Assembly (NCBI GenBank): GCA_947475875.1
Contig: CANJME010000012.1
Span: forward strand, 32,528 to 96,527
DNA length: 64,000 bases
Source: Caulobacteraceae bacterium
GTDB taxonomy: Bacteria; Pseudomonadota; Alphaproteobacteria; Caulobacterales; Caulobacteraceae
Direction: 5' to 3'
Shown here: piece after piece, positions 25,527 to 33,072 of the stretch
How positions within the stretch are numbered: position 1 is the stretch's first letter
How the letters are laid out: every line of letters starts with the position of its first letter
The notes under the pieces: generated by a model
Told to the model about the DNA's origin: nothing
What the model saw: the letters and a program-made list of their open reading frames with translations, nothing else
The model's database searches: none
Position numbers and translations under genes: made by a program

Positions 25527-25906
25527 TGCTGAACAAGGCGCTCGCTGGTCTGATCGGAGCTGTGGCCCTGGCCACCGGCGTCGCCATTGCGGTGGTCGCC
25601 CTTGCTTTCGCGCTCTATTTCGCCCTGGAGCCCTCGCTCGGCCGAGCGGGGGCGGCGGCCATTGTCGCCCTGGCGTTCATCGTCGTTCTGCTGCTCTTCG
25701 CCATCCTGATGGCTATGCGCGGCCAGGCCCGGCGCCGCGAAGAAGAGGATCACGGCCTCATTGAAAGACTGCTCGGCATTGCCCGCGAAAAGCCCCTGCT
25801 GGCTGTGGGCGCGGCGATCGCCGCTGGCATACTGGCGGTCCGCAATCCGGCCCTCGTCGCCACCATCCTGACCGCCTTCGTGCAACAGCCCAAGGACAAG
25901 CGCTAG
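25526..25906 (+). CDS. small integral membrane protein, cotranscribed with the DUF883-like gene
   Basis: 126 aa with two adjacent N-terminal transmembrane helices (about 5-30 and 40-65), a charged RRREEEDHGLIERLLG loop, and a third hydrophobic segment (REKPLLAVGAAIAAGILA). It resembles proteins loosely annotated as phage-holin-superfamily partners of DUF883/YqjD-type proteins (YqjE/YqjK-like). There is no catalytic motif. The one-base overlap and shared EcfG promoter tie it to the stress response. Confidence 0.7.
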   Translation: MLNKALAGLIGAVALATGVAIAVVALAFALYFALEPSLGRAGAAAIVALAFIVVLLLFAILMAMRGQARRREEEDHGLIERLLGIAREKPLLAVGAAIAAGILAVRNPALVATILTAFVQQPKDKR

Positions 25907-26000
25907 AGCGCGTTCCGAAATGTGGGAACCGGTTTTCGGAATAAACGCGCGACAAAATAAACGTCCATAGCGGCGATCTGATTCCGTCAAATCACCGCTC
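25907..26000 (+). repeat. Dispersed ~95-bp repeat, copy 1
   Basis: Begins directly after the TAG at 25904-25906. Its core is CCGAAA-x-GTGGGAACCGG-TTTTCGG, which folds as a hairpin, and it ends with a GGCGATCTGATTCCGTCA segment. A second copy in opposite orientation is at 55811-55902, also abutting a stop codon. Resembles short intergenic repeats I recall from Rhizobiales and Caulobacterales. Confidence 0.7.
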
Positions 26001-26007
26001 CAGGTTC

Positions 26008-26032
26008 GGAACGTGGCGAATGGCCCCGCGTT
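26008..26032 (+). promoter_or_regulatory. EcfG promoter, GGAAC-N16-CGTT
   Basis: GGAAC at 26008-26012 and CGTT at 26029-26032 with a 16-base spacer, exact consensus, 31 bp before the ATG of the DUF1328 gene. Confidence 0.75.
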
Positions 26033-26062
26033 CTCCTTGAGATCAAACAAGGAGAAAAGATC

Positions 26063-26233
26063 ATGCTCAGGTGGGCGCTCATATTTCTGGTCATCGCGCT
26101 TTTGGCAGGCCTGTTCGGTTTCGGCGGCATCGCCGGATCGGCAGTGGGAATCGCCAAGCTTCTGTTCCTGGTGTTCATCGTGCTGTTCGTGATTTCCGGT
26201 ATAATGCACCTGGCTCGCGGCAGGAGCCTCTAG
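26063..26233 (+). CDS. DUF1328 (YtjA-like) small membrane protein
   Basis: 56 aa: [20 protein letters not shown], then [20 protein letters not shown] and a second hydrophobic stretch. MLRWAL and GFGGIAG.A.GIAK are the DUF1328 signature. Two transmembrane helices; function unknown. AAGGAGAAAAGA lies before the ATG and a consensus EcfG promoter is 31 bp upstream. A strong hairpin terminator follows the stop by 9 bp, so this is a monocistronic stress gene. A divergent paralogue lies at 27257-27430. Confidence 0.85.
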   Translation: MLRWALIFLVIALLAGLFGFGGIAGSAVGIAKLLFLVFIVLFVISGIMHLARGRSL

Positions 26234-26241
26234 GCTAAAGA

Positions 26242-26272
26242 AAAGGCCGCCTCCGGACTGGAGGCGGCCTTT
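26242..26272 (+). terminator. Rho-independent-type hairpin after the DUF1328 gene
   Basis: A perfect 13-bp stem (AAAGGCCGCCTCC with its complement) around a 5-base loop, ending in TTT; it also fits the convergent gene at 26299. Confidence 0.8.
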
Positions 26273-26298
26273 ATCCTGGCCGGCGCTGAGCAGCGCGC

Positions 26299-26664
26299 CT
26301 AATTTTCCTTGCCGCCGCGCAGCACCGATTTGGTCTTGTCCTGAATCGCCGCGCCGGCGTTGCGGGCGGCGTCCTGGGTGCGAGTGATCGCCTGATCCAT
26401 GACTGGGGCCGTAGTGTCGGCGGCCTGGGCCAGCTTCATGTCGGCCACCGCGCCGCCTTCACCGAAAGAGCCCGTCATGGCCGCCAGCGTGATCATGGAA
26501 GCCCCGGTTGCGGCCAGCACCAGAAGGCCCGCCATGACGAAGGGGTGGTGCTTGCGCGCGGCCCGCTCGTCCTTGCGTCCGCGTTCATAGGCCTCGCGGA
26601 GCGGGGGACTGAGCTTTTCAAAGTCACCCTCGGCGGGAGACGTCCGTTTTATCCAAAACGCCAT
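26299..26664 (-). CDS. single-pass membrane protein of unknown function, EcfG-promoted
   Basis: 121 aa. Cytoplasmic charged N-terminus (PPLREAYERGRKDERAARKHH), one transmembrane helix (about 44-66), then a hydrophilic periplasmic tail (MDQAITRTQDAARNAGAAIQ) with helix-forming heptad character. No family recognised. AAAGGAG precedes the ATG, and an exact EcfG promoter lies 38 bp upstream. It converges on the DUF1328 gene with a shared terminator. Confidence 0.75.
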   Translation of the reverse strand: MAFWIKRTSPAEGDFEKLSPPLREAYERGRKDERAARKHHPFVMAGLLVLAATGASMITLAAMTGSFGEGGAVADMKLAQAADTTAPVMDQAITRTQDAARNAGAAIQDKTKSVLRGGKEN

Positions 26665-26702
26665 GACACAACTCCTTTGAAGCGCTGGAATCCTCTAGAT
26701 GA

Positions 26703-26727
26703 AACGGTCCGACGTCGCGGCGGTTCC
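26703..26727 (-). promoter_or_regulatory. EcfG promoter on the minus strand
   Basis: Read on the minus strand: GGAAC (26727-26723), 16 bases, CGTT (26706-26703). Drives the gene starting at 26664. A weaker GGAAC-N16-TGTT lies further upstream at 26883-26859. Confidence 0.75.
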
Positions 26728-26736
26728 GGCAAAGAT

Positions 26737-26767
26737 GAGGCGGCCCCGCTTTTGACAGGGCCGCCTC
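26737..26767. terminator. GC-rich hairpin, possible small-RNA terminator
   Basis: A 10-bp perfect stem (GAGGCGGCCC / GGGCCGCCTC) with an 11-base loop sits inside 26665-27005, a 340-bp stretch with no gene on the minus strand that it could end. It could close a short minus-strand transcript; see findings. Confidence 0.45.
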
Positions 26768-26931
26768 TCGAGTTTGCATCATCGAGAATGGGTACGGAGA
26801 CGGCTGGTTGACTATTGCCAACCAAAGTCGGGGGGCGTCGCCGCCTCCGTATGCATGAAACATTCAGCCCGAAGATTGGTTCCCGGGGGCCTCCAAAAAA
26901 CTCTTCGGGCGGTCCGGCAAGCCGATGTCGC

Positions 26932-26956
26932 GGAACGGCGGCCACTGGGTGGCGTT
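26932..26956 (+). promoter_or_regulatory. EcfG promoter, GGAAC-N16-CGTT
   Basis: GGAAC at 26932-26936 and CGTT at 26953-26956, exact 16-base spacer; 50 bp before the ATG at 27006. Confidence 0.75.
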
Positions 26957-27005
26957 ACCTGCACAAGACCGCGCAGATCGCGCCGACTGTTTTCGGAGAC
27001 TTCTC

Positions 27006-27254
27006 ATGGCCAGGGCAACCGTTACCACAAACGAAGAACGGCCCGTCCGCATGCTGGCGACGAAAGCGCGCGGAGGATTTCTTGATCGCGATATCCTGGC
27101 CGTGCTGATCGTTTCGACCGCGCTGGCGATGATCGTGCTGTTCGCGGCCCTGGCCATTCAGTCGAGCGCCAACCACCTTGAGCGCCAAGGTCCGCACACC
27201 CGGCTGGTTGAACACTCTTCGGGTGAATCTACGGCTATACCCCCCGCGCCCTGA
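27006..27254 (+). CDS. small single-pass membrane protein, EcfG-promoted
   Basis: 82 aa. A basic N-terminus (MARATVTTNEERPVRMLATK), one transmembrane helix (DILAVLIVSTALAMIVLFAALA) and a hydrophilic tail. No family recognised. The ATG at 27006 is used because GGAG lies 7 bases upstream and because the exact EcfG promoter ends 50 bp before it; the frame opens earlier at 26925, inside that promoter. Confidence 0.65.
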   Translation: MARATVTTNEERPVRMLATKARGGFLDRDILAVLIVSTALAMIVLFAALAIQSSANHLERQGPHTRLVEHSSGESTAIPPAP

Positions 27255-27256
27255 GG

Positions 27257-27430
27257 TCAGATCACCGACTGGCCCTTGAGCGCCCGCACCGCGAAGCTGA
27301 CGATCAGCAAGGCCAGGAACACCAGGAAAAGGAGCTTTGCGATCATGGCGGATACTCCCGCCAGCGCGATAAACCCGAAGTAGCCGGCCAAGACGGCCAG
27401 GATAGCGAAAACCAGGGTCCAACCGAGCAG
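27257..27430 (-). CDS. DUF1328 (YtjA-like) small membrane protein with probable CTG start
   Basis: 57 aa read as LLGWTLVFAILAVLAGYFGF, then a second helix beginning [17 protein letters not shown]. It matches the DUF1328 pattern of the gene at 26063 (M-L-R-W-A-L against L-L-G-W-T-L). In this frame only K-D-T-R codons separate an upstream stop from the CTG at 27430; no ATG, GTG or TTG is available except a Met in mid-protein (27346). AAAGGA lies 8 bases before the CTG. It follows phyR on the same strand after 79 bp and may be cotranscribed. Confidence 0.7.
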   Translation of the reverse strand: MLGWTLVFAILAVLAGYFGFIALAGVSAMIAKLLFLVFLALLIVSFAVRALKGQSVI

Positions 27431-27509
27431 CCTCGTGTCCTTTCAAAACTCTCTCTTGAAGGACCAAAGCGCGCCCGAAGGGTGCGTTCCGCCGGTTGTC
27501 AGTATGCCC

Positions 27510-28307
27510 TCAGGCCGCCTCCTTGCGCTTGGCCGGGTGGAAGAACAGCGCCTGACCGATCGCCGCCTTCACTGTTTCCGGCTGGAAGGGCTTGGTGATC
27601 AGAAAGGTCGGCTCGGGCCGCTCGCCGGTCAAAAGCCGCTCGGGGAAGGCGGTGATGAAGATCACCGGCACATCGAACTGCCCGAGGATGTCGCGCACGG
27701 CGTCGATGCCCGAAGACCCGTCCGCCAGCTGGATATCGGCCAGAACCAGGCCCGGCCGCTTGCGCGCCACCGCCTCGACCGCCTCGCCGCGGGTGGCGGC
27801 GATGTCAGTGACCGTGTGACCCAGTTCGCGCACCAAGGCCTCGATGTCGGCGGCGATGACCGGCTCATCTTCGATGATAAGCACATCGGTAGCCAGTTCC
27901 GCGTCGATTTCTTGCTGGGCCTGATTGATCAGGCGGTCGACCTCGTCGAAGTCCGTTTCCAGGATCTGGGCGGCCTCGGCGGGCGTAAAGCCCTCCAGCG
28001 CCGTCAACAGGAAGGCCTGGCGGGATCGGGGCGCAATGCGCATCAGCCGCTGCCCGGGATCGTTGGCCGCCGAAACGCCATCGTTGTAGGTTTCCAGCTG
28101 CGCGCCGGTGGAAAGCCAGATGGCGTGAAACACGTGATAGAGCGCCACGCGGGGGCTCATGCCGGCGTCCAGGGTCCGATCGCCAGTGGCCAGGGCCTCC
28201 AAGGCTACGCGGACGTACTGGTCGCCGCTCTTCTGGTCGCCCGTCAGGGCACGGGCGTAGCGGCGGACATAAGGCAAGTGCGGCGCCAAGCGTGCTAACA
28301 GGCTCAT
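27510..28307 (-). CDS. phyR: anti-anti-sigma response regulator PhyR
   Basis: 265 aa. The N-terminal half is an EcfG-like sigma mimic (SLLARLAPHLPYVRRYARALTGD ... FTPAEAAQIL) and the C-terminal half a receiver with LIIEDEPVIAADIE, the phospho-Asp in GLVLADIQLADGSSG, and ITAFPERLL / FLITKPF. When phosphorylated, PhyR binds NepR and releases EcfG. The ATG at 28307 has a perfect GGGAGGA ribosome site. An EcfG promoter precedes it on the same strand, which gives positive feedback. It diverges from nepR-ecfG-phyK, the arrangement found in Caulobacter. Confidence 0.95.
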   Translation of the reverse strand: MSLLARLAPHLPYVRRYARALTGDQKSGDQYVRVALEALATGDRTLDAGMSPRVALYHVFHAIWLSTGAQLETYNDGVSAANDPGQRLMRIAPRSRQAFLLTALEGFTPAEAAQILETDFDEVDRLINQAQQEIDAELATDVLIIEDEPVIAADIEALVRELGHTVTDIAATRGEAVEAVARKRPGLVLADIQLADGSSGIDAVRDILGQFDVPVIFITAFPERLLTGERPEPTFLITKPFQPETVKAAIGQALFFHPAKRKEAA

Positions 28308-28388
28308 CAATTCCTCCCTTTGCTCGCCGGCGTCCGGCGCGCGTGCCACAGAGCGCTCCCATTATCCAGGGCGCCGTCTGGATTGATC

Positions 28389-28413
28389 AACGCAACGATC
28401 CGGGAGCGGTTCC
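28389..28413 (-). promoter_or_regulatory. EcfG promoter of phyR
   Basis: On the minus strand GGAAC (28413-28409), 16 bases, CGTT (28392-28389), 82 bp upstream of the phyR ATG. On the plus strand GGAAC at 28444-28448 with CATT 17 bases on is a weaker candidate for nepR. Confidence 0.75.
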
Positions 28414-28525
28414 CGAAGCTTGACAGTTTTTTTCATTCCGGGGGGAACCTAGGCCCGTCCCCATGCATTTGGCCAAGGGAAAAGGCTTTTCGATCGAAAT
28501 GGTGTAAAGAGGGAGTCTGCTGTGA

Positions 28526-28750
28526 ATGCGCAGCGCCAACGAAATGATTGACGTCCGACCTGTGAACGATCGGCCCGCAAAACCTACCCGCTCTTCCGGC
28601 AGGTCCGGCATGGACGAGGCGCGTCTGCGTCAGCAGGCGATCGGTGTTAAGCTGCGTCAGATGTTCGACGAAGTCGTCTCCGAGCCGGTTCCCGACGAGT
28701 TTCTGGAAATCCTGCGCCGGGCGGACGCCCGCCGTTCGGACGGTGCATGA
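28526..28750 (+). CDS. nepR: anti-sigma factor NepR
   Basis: 74 aa. The NepR core is clear: RLRQQAIGVKLRQMFDEVVS followed by EPVPDEFLEILRRAD, two helices that hold EcfG inactive until phosphorylated PhyR takes them. The ATG at 28526 follows AAGAGGGAG by 10 bases; a downstream ATG (28544) lacks a ribosome site. Its stop overlaps the ecfG start (ATGA), so the two proteins are likely made in coupled amounts. Confidence 0.93.
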   Translation: MRSANEMIDVRPVNDRPAKPTRSSGRSGMDEARLRQQAIGVKLRQMFDEVVSEPVPDEFLEILRRADARRSDGA

Positions 28751-29379
28751 TGGGCGCTGCTCCCCCCTCCACGGACGAAAGGGCGCCCGTGGAAAACGCC
28801 CGCTCCAGCCCCAAGATGGAAGAACAGTTCAAGACCGATCTGGTCAAGCTGATCCCTCACCTGCGCGCCTTCGCCCGCACTTTGACCGGTAACGCGGCTG
28901 CCGCGGACGACCTTGCCCAGGACGCCATGCTCAAGGCATGGGACGCCCGCGCCAGCTATCAGATGGGCACCAACATGAAGGCCTGGACCTTCATGATCCT
29001 GCGCAACCAGTTTTATTCGGACAAGCGCCGGTCCTGGCGCTCAACCCAGCTCGACCAGGAAGCGGCCGAACGCACGCTTCTGGCCATTGACGATCCATCC
29101 AGCCCCCTCGCTCTCGACGAGCTGCGCCTTTCCATCGCCAAGCTGCCGCCTGAACAGCGCGAAGCCCTGATTCTGGTCGGCGCCGGCGGCTTTGCCTACG
29201 AAGAAGCCGCCGAGATCTGCAATTGCGCGGTCGGCACGGTGAAGAGCCGGGTCAGCCGCGCGCGGCGGGCGCTGCAGGATATCCTGAACACGGGCGGGTA
29301 CGATCGGGACGGGCGGCCTGCGGGCGAGGCGATGCACAGCATCCTCGGCGATGCGGAGCGCCTAAGCGCCGCCCGGTGA
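28747..29379 (+). CDS. ecfG: general stress response ECF sigma factor EcfG (SigT type)
   Basis: 210 aa ECF15-type sigma factor. Region 2 reads HLRAFARTLTGNAAAADDLAQDAMLKAW and region 4 ALILVGAGGFAYEEAAEICN with CAVGTVKSRVSRARRAL. It directs RNA polymerase to GGAAC-N16/17-CGTT promoters, of which several lie close by. It is flanked by its anti-sigma NepR (4-bp overlap) and by a sensor kinase (GTGA overlap). Two consecutive ATGs open the frame; the first is used. Confidence 0.95.
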   Translation: MMGAAPPSTDERAPVENARSSPKMEEQFKTDLVKLIPHLRAFARTLTGNAAAADDLAQDAMLKAWDARASYQMGTNMKAWTFMILRNQFYSDKRRSWRSTQLDQEAAERTLLAIDDPSSPLALDELRLSIAKLPPEQREALILVGAGGFAYEEAAEICNCAVGTVKSRVSRARRALQDILNTGGYDRDGRPAGEAMHSILGDAERLSAAR

Positions 29380-31082
29380 AGTCCGCCCGGGAGTCAAAGG
29401 CGCCTCGCAGTATACGATCGCGCCTGCTGATCGCCCTGGCGATCGCGCTCGCGCCGGTGCTTGTGCTGGGCGTCTCGCAGACGATCAGCGTCTATTCCCG
29501 GGATCTGGAGAGCCGGCGGATCCGCCTGGTCGATGCGGCCGAGCGCAGCGCCTCCATGGCCCGCACCCGCGTCGAAGGCGGCCAGGAGCTGTTGCAGACG
29601 CTGAACTCGCAAACCGTCGGTTTAAGCTGCGGCCAGAATCTGCGCGCCATCGCCGATCATCTGCGCGGCTATGAGAACCTCATCCGCTTTGACGCCATTG
29701 CCAGGGTTTCCTGCGCCTCGGGCAGCGTTTCCGAAAACCTCGAGCGGCGCAACGCTGACTGGTTTGCCCGGCTTGCCGGCGGCGATCAGCTGGTTGTCAC
29801 CCAGGCGCCGTCAGATCTTTCCGGCGCGCCCGCTCTGCTGGCCGCCGTCCGGTCCGAACAGGACGGCGCCTTCGACGGGGCGATGGTGGCGATAATCAGC
29901 ATCGATGCGCTGCGACCCGACCGCCGCGACCGCTCGCTCTATCAGGGTTCGGAGGTGGCGCTGGCCGACGGTGACGGCCATTTCGTCAGTAGCACCCGCC
30001 CCACGGCGTTCCCCGCCACCTTCGCCGGGGCCATCGGCAGGATTCCCGAAGGCGGCGCCGTGTTCGAGGCGCGCGACCGCACCGGCGGCAAGCGACTTCT
30101 GGCCGCAGCGCCGCTGGTTTCGGATGACCTGTTTGTGGTGATTTCCGCGCCGGTCCAGTCCTTGGGCGAATGGAGCAGGGTCAATCTGCTGGCGACCGTC
30201 GCCCCCCCGATACTGGCCTTCCTGCTGGCAGTCGTCGCCGTCTGGTACGTGGCCGACCGTGTGGTGGTGCGCTGGCTGCAGTATATTCAGCGCATCGCCG
30301 AGATCTACGCCAAAGGGCGATTCACGGTGCGGGCCGCCAAGGCCGTCGAAGCCCCGCTCGAGATCGCCGAGCTGGCCACGACGCTGGAGGCCATGGCCGA
30401 CGCCATCATAGAGCGTGACGCGCGCCTGCAGGAGTCGCTGGCCGAGAAAGACAGCCTGATGCGGGAAATTCACCACCGGGTTAAAAACAACCTGCAGGTC
30501 ATGTCGTCCATGGTCAGCATGCAGCAGCGGGCGGTCAGCGATCCGGTAATGCGCGAGACGCTGGACGACATCCGTCAGCGGATCGCCGCCCTGGCGCTGA
30601 TCTACCGCACCCTCTACCAGGGCCCGAACCTGCGGCAGGTGGACCTGAAGACCTTCCTTGAGGATCTGACGACCCAGATGGTCATGGGCGAGAGCCTCCG
30701 GGGTCATGTGGTCGACACCTCATTGACCGCCGATCACCTGTCGGTTGATCCGGACCGGCTGGCGCCGCTGGCGCTGTTTACCGTCGAGGCGATCACCAAC
30801 GCCCACAAGCACGCTTTCCACGGACGCGGCGGGGTGCTGCGCATCACCTTCCAGGCCCAGGGCGAGAAGGCCAGGCTGGAGATCGCCGATTCCGGAGGCG
30901 GCGACGCGGAAAACGCGATCGAGAGGCTGAAAAGAGGTGTCGGCGGCGTTCTGATGAACGCTTTCGCCCGGCAACTGGGCGGCAGCGTAACCTTTTCCGT
31001 CAACGACGAAGGCGGGATCACGGCCCTGCTGACCTTTCCTCTCCCTGATCCGGTCGAGACCGGGAACCCGGGAGCCGTCTGA
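29376..31082 (+). CDS. phyK: PhyK-type membrane sensor histidine kinase
   Basis: 568 aa. The GTG at 29376 overlaps the ecfG stop (GTGA). One transmembrane helix (about 12-35), a roughly 240-residue periplasmic sensor domain with two cysteines (LSCGQ and VSCASG), a second helix (about 275-297), a HAMP-like linker, then a HisKA_2-family kinase: phosphoacceptor EIHHRVKNNLQVMSSMVSMQ and an ATPase domain with NAHKHAFHG. Gene position and architecture match PhyK, which phosphorylates PhyR in Caulobacter. The stimulus sensed in the periplasm is unknown. Confidence 0.92.
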   Translation: MKSARESKAPRSIRSRLLIALAIALAPVLVLGVSQTISVYSRDLESRRIRLVDAAERSASMARTRVEGGQELLQTLNSQTVGLSCGQNLRAIADHLRGYENLIRFDAIARVSCASGSVSENLERRNADWFARLAGGDQLVVTQAPSDLSGAPALLAAVRSEQDGAFDGAMVAIISIDALRPDRRDRSLYQGSEVALADGDGHFVSSTRPTAFPATFAGAIGRIPEGGAVFEARDRTGGKRLLAAAPLVSDDLFVVISAPVQSLGEWSRVNLLATVAPPILAFLLAVVAVWYVADRVVVRWLQYIQRIAEIYAKGRFTVRAAKAVEAPLEIAELATTLEAMADAIIERDARLQESLAEKDSLMREIHHRVKNNLQVMSSMVSMQQRAVSDPVMRETLDDIRQRIAALALIYRTLYQGPNLRQVDLKTFLEDLTTQMVMGESLRGHVVDTSLTADHLSVDPDRLAPLALFTVEAITNAHKHAFHGRGGVLRITFQAQGEKARLEIADSGGGDAENAIERLKRGVGGVLMNAFARQLGGSVTFSVNDEGGITALLTFPLPDPVETGNPGAV

Positions 31083-31117
31083 GGCTTATAGTGTCAAGCT
31101 CAACGGGAGAATTCGTT

Positions 31118-31252
31118 ATGCGTAAGTTTCTGGTTTTCGCGGCCGTCATGGCCGGTCTTGTCGTCACCGCCTGCAATACCGTCGAAGGCGTCGGCAAGGA
31201 CGTGAAGGTCGCCGGTGCGGTCGTTGAAGACGCCGCCCAGGACGCCAAGTAG
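31118..31252 (+). CDS. entericidin A/B-family lipoprotein
   Basis: 44 aa: MRKFLVFAAVMAGLVVTACN then a short TVEGVGKDVKVAG helix. The lipobox VTAC and the TVEG.GKD core are the entericidin (EcnA/EcnB) signature, small stress-induced outer membrane lipoproteins. CGGGAG precedes the ATG. It lies 35 bp after phyK and is closed by a hairpin at 31294; I find no exact EcfG promoter of its own, so it may be read from the nepR promoter. Confidence 0.88.
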   Translation: MRKFLVFAAVMAGLVVTACNTVEGVGKDVKVAGAVVEDAAQDAK

Positions 31253-31293
31253 CTCTAGCCTTTTTAAGTAAAATCAAACCCCGCCGCCCCCCT

Positions 31294-31323
31294 TTTTTGT
31301 TCAGGCGCCCACCTGAACAAAAA
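31294..31323. terminator. Bidirectional hairpin terminator
   Basis: A 12-bp stem (TTTTTGTTCAGG / CCTGAACAAAAA) with a 6-base loop, lying 41 bp after the entericidin-like gene. The stretch 31253-31462 contains no other feature I can support. Confidence 0.7.
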
Positions 31324-31462
31324 GGTTCTTCTTAAATTTTGCGAGCGCGACGGACGGGTTAACCGGCTTCCACTTAACCCTGTCGCGCTCTCCGCAGCGG
31401 GGTTTTCTGTTGGCCGGCGTGGCGGGCCGGTCTAACCGGGGCAAAAGCTCCGGAGTTTCTGA

Positions 31463-32254
31463 ATGCCGACCTTCGCCGACGGCGCCCTGACCCTTGAATT
31501 CGAAGGTGAAAGGGCCCAGCTGACACTTTGCCGGCCGGATCGGCGCAACGCGCTGAACCAGGCCATGTGGCGCTCGCTGTCGCTGATCGCCGCAGCCGTG
31601 GACGCGCAAGCCGGCGTCAGGGTGTTGACGGTCATGGGCGATGGTGGAAACTTCGCGGCCGGCGCCGACATCGCCGAGTTTGAAACCGCCTGCGCGACGC
31701 CAGAGCTCGCCGGGCAATACGCCGCCGCCGTCCACGACGGCCTGCTGGCCTTTTCGCGCATGGCAAAGCCGACCATCGCCGTCATCGAAGGCTTTTGCAT
31801 CGGCGGCGGGGTTGCGCTGGCGCTCGCCTGCGACATCCGCCTGGCGTCGGACGAGGCTCGCTTCGCCGTAACGCCCGCCAAGCTCGGCATAGTCTATAAC
31901 GCCTTCGACACCCGGTTGCTGGTGGACGCCGTGGGCTCGTCCGCGGCGCGGGATATTCTGTTCACGGGCCGGATCATCGATGCCGGGCGGGCCTTGCGCC
32001 TTCGTCTGATCGACGATGCGGTTCCGGCGGGTGAGCTCGCCGCCCTGGCCGAAGAGCGCTGCGGCCTGATCTGCGCCAACTCCGCCTATTCGGTGCGCGA
32101 GGCCAAGAGGATGGTCCGCCGGGCGCTGGACGGTCAGGCCTTGGACGATGCAACCACGCGGCAAGTGTCCGTCCGGTCCTTCACGGGACCGACGTTTGCA
32201 AGGGGGCGGGCGGCGTTCCTCGCCAAACAGGCCCCGGACTTCGGCGAGGACTAG
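31463..32254 (+). CDS. crotonase-superfamily protein with altered catalytic residues
   Basis: 263 aa. The fold is clear from the oxyanion-hole segments NFAAGADI (residues 63-70) and IGGGVALALACDIRLA (113-128). The two glutamates of true enoyl-CoA hydratases are not kept: the Glu144 position falls on a proline (VTPAKLGIVYN) and the Glu164 position is Asp164 (ARDILFTG). It may be an isomerase, decarboxylase or another crotonase. CCGGAG precedes the ATG. It converges with cheR (4-bp overlap of the stops). Confidence 0.8.
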   Translation: MPTFADGALTLEFEGERAQLTLCRPDRRNALNQAMWRSLSLIAAAVDAQAGVRVLTVMGDGGNFAAGADIAEFETACATPELAGQYAAAVHDGLLAFSRMAKPTIAVIEGFCIGGGVALALACDIRLASDEARFAVTPAKLGIVYNAFDTRLLVDAVGSSAARDILFTGRIIDAGRALRLRLIDDAVPAGELAALAEERCGLICANSAYSVREAKRMVRRALDGQALDDATTRQVSVRSFTGPTFARGRAAFLAKQAPDFGED

Positions 32255-33072
32255 GCCGCCTGGACCTGCTGCGCGGGCCGGCGGCGGTAAAGCCCGTTCA
32301 GGCTGGTGGGGAAAAAGCCTTCAATGTCGTCCGCCCGCTCCGCGGCGCCCAGGAACAGATAACCGTCTTCGGCCAGCATGGCGCGGAACTGTTCCAGCAC
32401 CCGGCGGCGTGAGTTCTTGTCGAACTGGGCCAGGGTGTTTCGGCAGAAAATGACGTCCATTTCGCCCAGCGGCGTTAGATCGGACAACAGGTTGATCCGC
32501 CGCCAGCGCACGGCTCTAGAAAGCTCGGGACGCACCTGCCACATCTCGTCCTGCTTTTCGAAATAGCGCAGCAGCATTCGGATCGGCAGGCCGCGCTGGG
32601 CCTCGAACTGGGTATAGAGCCCGCTCTGGGCCTTTTGCAGTCCGGCTTCGGAAAGATCCGAAGCGAAGAGCTCAATCCGCGCATCCGATCGCAGGCCGTG
32701 GGCCTCGGTCACACACATGGCCATGGACCAGGCCTCCTGGCCGGTGGCGCACGACGCCGACCAGAGTCGGATCGGCCGATCGCGCGAGGCCGAGAGGGTC
32801 GGCAGCACCTCGTGCTTCAGCCGGTCGAACGGTTCGACATCGCGGAAAAACCAGGTTTCGGTGCAGACCATGGCCTCAGTCACCGCCCACATAAGCCGTT
32901 CGTCCCGGCCAGTGCGGATGACGCCGATCAGCTCGCCGATGCCACCCGCGCCCTCGCGCCTGGCGATGGGGCCCAGCCGGGTCTCGATCTGGTAGGTGTT
33001 GGCCGGATTGACCATAACGCCCGAGCGGGCCTGAACCAGAATGCGCAGGGCTTCGGCGTCTTCCGGGGTCAT
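32251..33072 (-). CDS. cheR: CheR-type protein-glutamate methyltransferase
   Basis: 273 aa. N-terminal helical domain, then the SAM-binding domain with TETWFFRD, LWSASCATGQEAWSMAM (glycine-rich motif) and DVIFCRNTLAQFD. Family members methylate chemoreceptors. It overlaps the single-domain receiver gene by 4 bp and lies in a receiver/ChpT group rather than a full chemotaxis operon, so it may act outside classical chemotaxis. The ATG at 33072 gives the family N-terminus. Confidence 0.9.
   Translation of the reverse strand: MTPEDAEALRILVQARSGVMVNPANTYQIETRLGPIARREGAGGIGELIGVIRTGRDERLMWAVTEAMVCTETWFFRDVEPFDRLKHEVLPTLSASRDRPIRLWSASCATGQEAWSMAMCVTEAHGLRSDARIELFASDLSEAGLQKAQSGLYTQFEAQRGLPIRMLLRYFEKQDEMWQVRPELSRAVRWRRINLLSDLTPLGEMDVIFCRNTLAQFDKNSRRRVLEQFRAMLAEDGYLFLGAAERADDIEGFFPTSLNGLYRRRPAQQVQAA

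Noticed and set aside
27431..27509. GGAAC on the minus strand upstream of the CTG-started DUF1328 gene
   Set aside because: The -10 position reads CTTT; imperfect, so not counted among the EcfG promoters.
27435..28298. 287-codon plus-strand frame across phyR
   Set aside because: Mirror of phyR, with repeated Gly/Asp/Val antisense composition.
28444..28469. Plus-strand GGAAC with CATT as a nepR promoter
   Set aside because: Spacer is 17 and the -10 is CATT, not CGTT; possible but too weak to list as a feature.
31060..31090. GGAAC near the end of phyK as a promoter for the entericidin-like gene
   Set aside because: No CGTT at 16 or 17 bases downstream.
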